From assembly GCA_964397295.1 (NCBI GenBank), contig CAYNJG010000005.1, forward strand, positions 1 through 64,000: DNA of 64,000 nucleotides, given 5' to 3'. Shown here piece after piece: positions 15,313-22,155 of this stretch. Position 1 is the first letter of the stretch, and each line of letters opens with the position of its first letter. The notes under the pieces were generated by a model. It searched no databases. It was not told the origin of the DNA and saw nothing but the letters and a program-made list of their open reading frames with translations. This DNA is from CAYNJG01 sp964397295 (GTDB lineage: Bacteria; Planctomycetota; Planctomycetia; Pirellulales; Pirellulaceae). The position numbers and the translations under genes were made by a program.

Positions 15313-16827
15313 TCAGCGCAAGAATATCAACACGTAGAGTGCGGCGAGAATCAGCTGCATGATCGCGAAAGGGAATGCGATTTTGACGAAAGCCGCGAAA
15401 GACAGTGGCAATTTATGTCGGTGGATGATTGTCACCGCGACCAACGTCGACGCGGATCCGATGGGCGTGATGTTTCCGCCCAGGTTTGCGCCGAAGATCA
15501 CCGACCACCAGAGTGGTGATTCGGGCGCTGTACCAAGGCTGCCGAGAATCTTTGCCAGCATGGCCGCAAGAGGGATGTTGTCGGTAACGGAGCTAAATAC
15601 GGCCGAAGCAATCAAGATCAATCCCGGACCAAGTGCGCCGGGCAAGGCGATCACCTTCGCCAGTCCAACACCGATTGTGTCGAGTACTGCAGCATGCTCC
15701 ATCACGTTGATGACGACGAACAGGGCCATGAAAAAACCAAGCAAGTCCCAGTCCAGCGCCTTGTAAAGCTGATCTGCCGACGCCTTGAATCGTAACAACA
15801 TGATTCCCGCGAAAGCCATCGCCACGAATCCCATGCCCAGATCACTGATGTATGGCAGCACGCTTGTCGTCGCAATGGTGGCGATGAACAGTCCAAGCAT
15901 GACGGCGCCAAACCAGAAAAATGACGCGCTCTCGATGCCGTCGTTCTCGTCAAAGCCCGAGACTAATTCGGCGGCTTCTGAGCGTTCTTCGTCGCTTGCC
16001 AGTCGTTTGATCCCAAATACTTTTGCACCGTAGAAGATTGTCGCGATCGTCGCGACGACAACGTAAGGCGCGGCCACAACGAAGAATCTTCCGAAGCTGA
16101 TGTTCGCTTCGGTACCGACGATGATGTTGGGCACGGAACTGATCAGTGTCAGAAGGCCACCAATGTTGGTGAGTAGACCTTCGACCAGCAGAAATCCTAG
16201 CAGCAAGTTGGATCGGTTGAGTCGATCAAGCGAAACGGCGGTTAGCGAGCCGACGATAATCATCGCTGTTACGTTGTTGAGAACGGCGGAGAATACAACC
16301 GTCATGATGCCGTAAGCTGCAAGCAACATCCACGGATCGCCTGCTGATGCTTTTGTGACTTTGATCGCTATCCAAGTGAAGAGACCGGACTTGCTTGTCA
16401 CGTCGACAAACAGACTTGATCCCAGGATAATAGCGATGACACCCCAGTCGATCGCGGGGATGTAAACTGGCATTTTGATCGAATGGCCGCCAGCATGAAG
16501 TTCTTCTTTGTGCGCGCCAGCTCCATTTTCGCCTTCATCGTGTGTGTCGTGAGCGCTGGCGTCTGTTTCGCCATGCTGGTCATGAACGTCGATCAGTTCA
16601 GAATCGACGAGATGGCTACCAACGACGACTTCTTGAAACGGCAAGATGCCAAAGACCGACCCGAGCAGCAAGCTGATGATGGCAAACGTGCCTGCGATCA
16701 CCGATTTCTTCGCGTGCAGCTTTTCTTCGAATGCCAGGCATGAGACTAGCCCAACCAAGACTATGGCAAACAGCAACGTTACGCCGCGAGGCACCTCAGC
16801 GACATTCGCTAACACAATGCCTATCAT
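15313..16827 (-). CDS. NhaD/ArsB-superfamily ion transporter
   Basis: A 504-residue inner-membrane transporter with about twelve hydrophobic segments. Family features are VFSAVLNNVTAMIIVGSLT and the later TDNIPLAAM, the two re-entrant NNxT/DN motifs of the ion-transporter superfamily, plus GGLLTLISSVPNIIVGTEA and GANLGGNITPIGSA. NhaD members exchange Na+ for H+; ArsB and CitM relatives move arsenite or citrate, so the substrate is not certain. Between the second and third segments is a His- and acid-rich loop (about residues 82-115) that may bind metal or sense pH. The ATG at 16827 has AAGGA seven bases before it. Monocistronic. Confidence 0.85.
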   Translation of the reverse strand: MIGIVLANVAEVPRGVTLLFAIVLVGLVSCLAFEEKLHAKKSVIAGTFAIISLLLGSVFGILPFQEVVVGSHLVDSELIDVHDQHGETDASAHDTHDEGENGAGAHKEELHAGGHSIKMPVYIPAIDWGVIAIILGSSLFVDVTSKSGLFTWIAIKVTKASAGDPWMLLAAYGIMTVVFSAVLNNVTAMIIVGSLTAVSLDRLNRSNLLLGFLLVEGLLTNIGGLLTLISSVPNIIVGTEANISFGRFFVVAAPYVVVATIATIFYGAKVFGIKRLASDEERSEAAELVSGFDENDGIESASFFWFGAVMLGLFIATIATTSVLPYISDLGMGFVAMAFAGIMLLRFKASADQLYKALDWDLLGFFMALFVVINVMEHAAVLDTIGVGLAKVIALPGALGPGLILIASAVFSSVTDNIPLAAMLAKILGSLGTAPESPLWWSVIFGANLGGNITPIGSASTLVAVTIIHRHKLPLSFAAFVKIAFPFAIMQLILAALYVLIFLR

Positions 16828-17015
16828 CGTCGATCCTTCGATTTTGATTCGTCCGTAAATTGATGTAGCGTGGCTGGAAGTAGACTAAATTATGGGGTGA
16901 GCACAGCCCAAACCATCCGCGACGCAGAACATAGCACTTCCTGTGCAGACTTGCCATGAGGATTCGGCGGCCAATTGTCTAAGTCGGGCAGTATACGAAG
17001 TCTTGCGAATCGACC

Positions 17016-18395
17016 CTACCGCGAATTTCGCGTACGAACCGCAATAAAAATGAGCACCAGGGCCATGAAATAGGCTCGTCCAGATGCTGGCTCGGGGACT
17101 GTGGCTGCCGCAGCTGATGAAGAAGCGGACGGCGACGCAGCGCCGAAGGCACCAGATAAGACCAGAAAGTCGCTGAACTGAATTTGTCCGTCTAAGTCTA
17201 AATCGCCGTCTCGATAGCTGCCTTCGGTGCTGAAGTTGTTCGTCAGCGTGAGAAAATCATAGAATCCAACTTCGCCGTCGAGGTTCAAGTCGCCGATGGG
17301 AACATCGAGTTCTTCGAGTACAAAATCCAGGCTCGTTAGCGAGCCGACCCATGTGGTGCACTCAAGGTCGGCCGCGTCGACTACACCGTTGAGGCTACAG
17401 TCCCGTGTGTCTTCAACAACGTATAAACTTCGTCCTTGAGCCGCACCGACCGGGCGTGATCGCTCGGGTTGGAATTCGAAACTGGGATCATCGAATTGAA
17501 TTTCGGCATAGATAAGATTGCGTTCCGTCGGAAGATACGTATCGACGTTAGCCCAACGATCGGCGTCGAACCCGTCTTCGCCGGGGGTTCCGTCGTAGCC
17601 CAGGTACGAGTGGATTCCGAATAGCTCGAGTTCACCGCGACTATTCACGATGAAGGTAGGTCCACCCGAGTCGCCATTCGCGAACACCAATTCATCTGGT
17701 TCTCGATCGGGATTAGCTTGCTGTGGCTCGTTGACAAGATCGCCTCCCTCTGCATCGATCACGTAGACTGCATGATCCCCAGTGCCCCGGAAAAATGAAT
17801 CGGTGTGTAAGTATGAAACTCTATTCCGACCAATACGCACGTCCGTCGAGCGTGCGCCGGGCCTGCGGTCAGATTTGCCGACCATGTACACGTCTTGGTC
17901 GATATAATCACCTGGCTCGGCAATCGGGTAGTAGGTTATGGCCGATGTATCGCAGGATTCGCTCGAGATTGCGCCCAGCCAAACATCTGTTTCACCTACC
18001 CGTCTTCCTACATCTGGATCGATGGTGCACGTGATCGTTGGGCTGTCGAGTTCGTTGCCTGCGTACAAGACGACTTCGCCTTCGTCCGCGATTCCATGGT
18101 TCGAAGTTAGGAAGTGCGTTGGGCTGATCATCGTTACCCAACGACCCGCACCAGACTCGCCACGCCCAACTCCGGAAAAGTCGAGCTCGAAACCGAACGG
18201 ACTGGCCGCTATGAACTGCGTGTTCATGCGATCGGCAACGAAGCGATCGTGTCTATTCACATCGTAGTTGTCGATGTACGACTGCGCGACCGTGGATTGC
18301 GCGTGGCATAGCATGGTAAGGCAAACCACGACCGTGCAACAAAGCCGGGTTGCACGGCTTGTAGAGCATGAGCGAAAAATTGACACGCTATTCAA
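17016..18395 (-). CDS. Secreted trypsin-like protein with dockerin and PEP-CTERM-like tail
   Basis: A 459-residue exported protein. A signal peptide (to about residue 38) is followed by a trypsin-like domain with His100 (FLTSNHGIAD), a candidate Asp137 (TDVWLG) and Ser243 (NGDSGGPTF), so the triad looks intact. Residues about 365-425 hold two dockerin-like repeats, GDLNLDGEVGFYDF and GDLDLDGQIQFSDF, whose Asp residues bind calcium. The end reads VPEPAS, a hydrophobic segment and RTRNSR, like PEP-CTERM. The start is probably TTG at 18395, overlapping the TGA of the upstream hydrolase by three bases and preceded by AAAGG; a GTG at 18386 is the alternative. Likely anchored at the cell surface. 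Substrate unknown. Confidence 0.85.
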   Translation of the reverse strand: MNSVSIFRSCSTSRATRLCCTVVVCLTMLCHAQSTVAQSYIDNYDVNRHDRFVADRMNTQFIAASPFGFELDFSGVGRGESGAGRWVTMISPTHFLTSNHGIADEGEVVLYAGNELDSPTITCTIDPDVGRRVGETDVWLGAISSESCDTSAITYYPIAEPGDYIDQDVYMVGKSDRRPGARSTDVRIGRNRVSYLHTDSFFRGTGDHAVYVIDAEGGDLVNEPQQANPDREPDELVFANGDSGGPTFIVNSRGELELFGIHSYLGYDGTPGEDGFDADRWANVDTYLPTERNLIYAEIQFDDPSFEFQPERSRPVGAAQGRSLYVVEDTRDCSLNGVVDAADLECTTWVGSLTSLDFVLEELDVPIGDLNLDGEVGFYDFLTLTNNFSTEGSYRDGDLDLDGQIQFSDFLVLSGAFGAASPSASSSAAAATVPEPASGRAYFMALVLIFIAVRTRNSR

Positions 18396-19294
18396 GACGC
18401 CGCCTTTATCATTTTTACGTACTGTTGAATCGCCGCTGGCAAGGCAGAGTTATGAGTGCCTGGGTGCCGTACGATTTTTAGTTTCGGGTTGCGAAGCGTC
18501 TCGAGTTCTTGCTCGGCTTCTTTGACGCCCTGGAATAGCCCTGCATCCTCATCACCAACGAAGGCAACATGAGGGCGCTGCATCCAGCGAATATTTCCTG
18601 CTAGGATTCTCATGTTGCGTTCTTCGGGATTCTTTAGATCGAACGGAACTTTGTCTTTGATCAAATCGAAAAGGTTTGAGCCGTAGAGTCCGCCAGAGCT
18701 GCCGCCATTTCGAACGGGAATGTTTTCGTGTAGTGATAACATCGTCGATATTACGCCGCCAGCGCTGTGACCAAAAGTGTGAATTCGTTGCTTGTCTACG
18801 AAATCTTGTCTCGCAAGCCAACGAATTGCGTTCATACCGTCTTCAACTTCACCAAAGAACATTTCGTGGTGTCCGGCGTTACCGTTTTCACCTCGCAAGG
18901 TTGGCATCAACACGACGTATCCTTCGTCGACAAACGGCTTCGTCTTCCTGAAGTCGTAGTCGTGCAACGCAAAATTACCGTGAAAATAAACCACGGCGGT
19001 AAATGGTGCTTGCTTGCGATCTTTTGGAATGTGTAACCATGCCTTGAGTTCAAGGCCGTTTGTCGAAGGATAAGTAACAGGAAACCAGCCATTGGGAGTT
19101 TCGAAACTCTTGGGTTTCGTCGGTGCCGCCGCTTTTTTGGTGAGACGAGTGTGAAAACTAGCTCGACGTTTCAAATAGGGCACTGAGTTACGAAGGGTCT
19201 GTTGCGGATCGAAGTCCTGCGCGACTGCTTGTTCGCCAACAACCAATATCGAAAAAATCGTCAATGGAATGGCGATTCGAACGAGACAATGCAT
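18392..19294 (-). CDS. Exported alpha/beta hydrolase (dienelactone hydrolase/peptidase-like)
   Basis: A 300-residue protein with a signal peptide ending EQAVAQ and an alpha/beta-hydrolase fold: VVYFHGNF (oxyanion region), GHSAGG with the nucleophile Ser, VGDEDAGLF with the likely acid and RHPGTHNSAL with the likely His. It fits S9-peptidase- or dienelactone-hydrolase-like esterases; the substrate is unknown. A TTG at 19309 extends the frame, but the ATG at 19294 with GGAG upstream is preferred. Its stop overlaps the start of the trypsin-like gene, so both are probably made together and both are exported. Confidence 0.85.
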   Translation of the reverse strand: MHCLVRIAIPLTIFSILVVGEQAVAQDFDPQQTLRNSVPYLKRRASFHTRLTKKAAAPTKPKSFETPNGWFPVTYPSTNGLELKAWLHIPKDRKQAPFTAVVYFHGNFALHDYDFRKTKPFVDEGYVVLMPTLRGENGNAGHHEMFFGEVEDGMNAIRWLARQDFVDKQRIHTFGHSAGGVISTMLSLHENIPVRNGGSSGGLYGSNLFDLIKDKVPFDLKNPEERNMRILAGNIRWMQRPHVAFVGDEDAGLFQGVKEAEQELETLRNPKLKIVRHPGTHNSALPAAIQQYVKMIKAAS

Positions 19295-19493
19295 CAACTT
19301 AAACTCCAAGCTGGCGAGGCCGTTTCCCTGCCCTCTATTCTAATCATTATCCGCCTAAAGGGAGGAAAAGCAACGTTCCGGTAAAACGTGCTAGACTTTT
19401 GCGTTAATCACGCGTTCGATGGCATACAAACCGATAGACCAAAAGCAAATGATTGCGACGAAAGCCCGCGACATCTCATTACAGGACAACGCG

Positions 19494-20987
19494 ATGCCTT
19501 GGCCATGGTTGCGCAGAGTGTTCGGCATTGACCTACGAACATTGGCTGTGTTTCGCATGGCTTTAGCGCTCGTTCTTTGCGGGGATTTGCTAGAGCGACT
19601 GAAGAATGTCCGTGTTTACTACACGGAGCAAGGTCTGATACCCAAGGCGGCGATCGACCAGGTGTTTGGCAATTCTGTAAAATGGACAAGCCTGCATTAT
19701 CACACAGGAGATAGTGTTTGGCTTCAGAGCTTAGTCGTTGGCCTCGGAGTTGTCGTGGCAGTGGCTCTTTTTTGCGGCTATCGGACGAGGTTGGTGACGC
19801 TCGTTTCATGGTTGCTGATTATCAGCCTAAACCGCCGGACTCCGTCATTCTGCACAGGCGGTGACGACGTGATGCGATTGCTTCTGTTATGGAGCATTTT
19901 CTTGCCGTTGGGTTCAAGGTGGTCGCTCGATGCACGTCGCCTCAGGCAAGATGAAGAGACAAACGCGTCGGTAGCAGCGAATCGATTTTTCTCTGCGGGA
20001 ACTTGCGCCATCTTGTTGCAGGTATGTTTCATCTACGTCTTTACCGCCATTATCAAATTTGGTGGTTCCCAGTGGTTGGACGGAACCGCACTGAAGACCG
20101 CGCTGCAATTCGAAGTTCATGTGCGACCGCTCGGCGTTTGGCTAAGCGAACAGAATCTGACTCTCTTGAAGTCACTCACATTCGCGACGCTATTTGTAGA
20201 GTTCAGTATGCCATTCGTGGCGTTCTCGCCTTACTTTCATGCCTACGCCCGGTGGCTCGCGATCCTTGCAATGTGGTCTCTGCACTTTGGGATCTTTGTT
20301 TTCATGACGATCGGAATATTTCCTTTTGTTTGTATGGCCTGCTGGGTGTTGTTCATTCCGTCAGAAACATGGGACTGGCTGCGGTCGAAAAAAGGGGAGG
20401 TGAATCTCCAGCCGGTGAAGAAGACGTTCGAACAGTCCTTCGTGGTAACGGTCTTGGTTAGCGGGATGTTGCTGTTTGTGACGATCTACAACATTCTCGG
20501 TATTGAGCAACTAAACAACCGAGGCATCCGTATTCCTGGTGCGATGAAAAAAGTTGCCAACGTGACTCGGTTGCATCAGAAGTGGAAAATGTACGCACCG
20601 ACTCCTGGAACCGTCGATTGTTGGTTTGTGATGCCAGCAGTTTTGAAGGATGGAACTTCTGTCGATGTGTTTAGACAGCAGCCGCTCACATACGAAAAGC
20701 CGGATGTGGTTTCAGAGTCGTTTCCCACATCGCGGATAAAGAAACTAATGCTTGCCCAATGCCGTCATGTGAACTCAGCAGTTTGGCTTTGGCTGCCGAA
20801 GCACTATGCGGAACAATGGAATCGAGAGCATCCAGAGAATCCGGCGGTCCGCGTACAGTCAGTTTATGTTGGCGAGCGCACTCACAACGACGAACCTTAC
20901 CTAGTGCCGTATGTGGAATACGACCTGCGAAGTGGCGAAGCAAGAAAACTAAATCAAACCAGGCTCATTCAAACGATCCGGAATTAG
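19494..20987 (+). CDS. HTTM domain membrane protein
   Basis: A protein of about 498 residues with many hydrophobic segments. Its first part matches the HTTM (horizontally transferred transmembrane) domain, related to vitamin K-dependent gamma-carboxylase: GIDLRTLAVFRMALALVLCGDL, YTEQGLIP, ISLNRRTPSFCTGGDDVMRLLLLW and KFGGSQWLDGTALKTALQ. The C-terminal 150 residues are soluble, with LHQKWKMYAPTPGTVDCW, typical of bacterial homologues. Whether these carboxylate anything is unknown. The frame starts at 19419, but the ATG at 19494 has AGGA seven bases upstream and gives the usual beginning MPWPWLRRVFGID; the longer start cannot be excluded. Convergent with the LRR gene at 21022. Confidence 0.85.
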   Translation: MPWPWLRRVFGIDLRTLAVFRMALALVLCGDLLERLKNVRVYYTEQGLIPKAAIDQVFGNSVKWTSLHYHTGDSVWLQSLVVGLGVVVAVALFCGYRTRLVTLVSWLLIISLNRRTPSFCTGGDDVMRLLLLWSIFLPLGSRWSLDARRLRQDEETNASVAANRFFSAGTCAILLQVCFIYVFTAIIKFGGSQWLDGTALKTALQFEVHVRPLGVWLSEQNLTLLKSLTFATLFVEFSMPFVAFSPYFHAYARWLAILAMWSLHFGIFVFMTIGIFPFVCMACWVLFIPSETWDWLRSKKGEVNLQPVKKTFEQSFVVTVLVSGMLLFVTIYNILGIEQLNNRGIRIPGAMKKVANVTRLHQKWKMYAPTPGTVDCWFVMPAVLKDGTSVDVFRQQPLTYEKPDVVSESFPTSRIKKLMLAQCRHVNSAVWLWLPKHYAEQWNREHPENPAVRVQSVYVGERTHNDEPYLVPYVEYDLRSGEARKLNQTRLIQTIRN

Positions 20988-21021
20988 CGAAGCTCGAGTT
21001 CGTCGTTCGCCTATCCGTTAC

Positions 21022-21990
21022 TTACTTAGGTTCTGGGAATTCTGAAACGCTGCCGTCTTTAGCGTCGGAAACTTTCTTCGTTGCTACGACGTTAAGGCCT
21101 GCGTCCAAAACTTCGACTACAGCGTCTTTCAGGCGATCACCGCAGCAATCGCCACGATTGTGGATTTTGATAATCGCGATTTCTTTTGGCTCACCGAGGT
21201 CCACCACGAACCATGGGTTCTTTTGCTCTTCCGTATGACTGACCGAACCTTTTGTGAAATCCTGTTCAGCGTTGCCGTCAATCGCTTTCTTGGCTTCGCC
21301 GCCCGTGTAGGTCGATGACTGTCGTGCTGTTGCGGACTTTTGAAATTCGGTTCCATCCACACCCAGGACTTGAAGCTCTGCGAGCTGAAGGATTCGCTTA
21401 TCGCCTTCCAGTCTTACGCGGACGTATTGTCCAGTTGTCATCACTGGTGGTGGGGGCGGCTTGAGCTCAGCACCGGTGTTTATATCCGCTTTCGCGAGTG
21501 CATCCTTTAGCTTTGCAGCTCCCTCTTTCGTCGCTTTCGACTCCCAAAGGAAGAGCTTTTGCAGTTTGGTGAGTGGCTTCAGGTGATCGAGCCCAGCATC
21601 GCTGACTTGGGTGCCGTACAGATTAAGGTATTCGAGTTCACTGAGGCCTTTGATGTGGGCCAGTCCTTCGTCACCGATTTGTGTTTTCTCGAGATGAAGA
21701 CGCTTGAGTGATTTCATGTCGGCGATGTGTTTGAGCCCTGCGTCGCTGATTTTGGTGTTGGCCAGGTTGAGCCAAATCAGGTTTTTTATTTCTCTCAGGT
21801 GCACCAACCCTTCGTCGGTGAGTTCTTTTCCAGAAAGATGAAACGCGGCTTCTTTGTCATCAGCGTCTTGAGCAATCTGCCGAACAACCCCACCCAGTTT
21901 TTCAATTTCTGCGATCGCTGAAGCTTCGTCAGCACGAGAGAATTGACTTACACAAAGAAAGAGTGACAAAGCGAGCGTCAAATATCGCAT
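21022..21990 (-). CDS. Exported leucine-rich-repeat protein with discoidin-like C-terminus
   Basis: A 322-residue protein. It starts MRYLTLALSLFLCVSQFSRA, a signal peptide. Residues about 50-170 hold four to five RNI-type LRRs with the pattern L-x-L-x-x-T-x-I-S/G-D-x-G-L-x-H. A proline run (PPPPP) leads to a second domain at about 190-320 with QSSTYTGGEAKKAIDGN and NPWFVVDLGEPKEIAIIKIHNRGD, the hallmarks of F5/8 type C (discoidin) carbohydrate-binding domains. It probably binds glycans at the cell surface or outside. The frame extends to 22089, but only the ATG at 21990 gives a signal peptide, with GGAG ten bases upstream. Confidence 0.85.
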   Translation of the reverse strand: MRYLTLALSLFLCVSQFSRADEASAIAEIEKLGGVVRQIAQDADDKEAAFHLSGKELTDEGLVHLREIKNLIWLNLANTKISDAGLKHIADMKSLKRLHLEKTQIGDEGLAHIKGLSELEYLNLYGTQVSDAGLDHLKPLTKLQKLFLWESKATKEGAAKLKDALAKADINTGAELKPPPPPVMTTGQYVRVRLEGDKRILQLAELQVLGVDGTEFQKSATARQSSTYTGGEAKKAIDGNAEQDFTKGSVSHTEEQKNPWFVVDLGEPKEIAIIKIHNRGDCCGDRLKDAVVEVLDAGLNVVATKKVSDAKDGSVSEFPEPK

Positions 21991-22155
21991 GATGATGAGT
22001 CTCCGTGGCGGGGCGCGTGAGGGAGAACGAGGCGCGTTGCACGCCTCGAATCTTTGACTGAATTCTAATTGCTGCGCCACAAGACTCAATAGTCGCCCTT
22101 CGCTGTGACTGACTAGCGAAGGACGACTTTGTCTGTCTGAGACTGCAAATTGAGT

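Noticed and set aside
11036..16827. CBASS-like defence operon around the patatin
   Set aside because: Neighbours are C1 and sugar enzymes and a transporter; no CD-NTase or ubiquitin-like handling genes.
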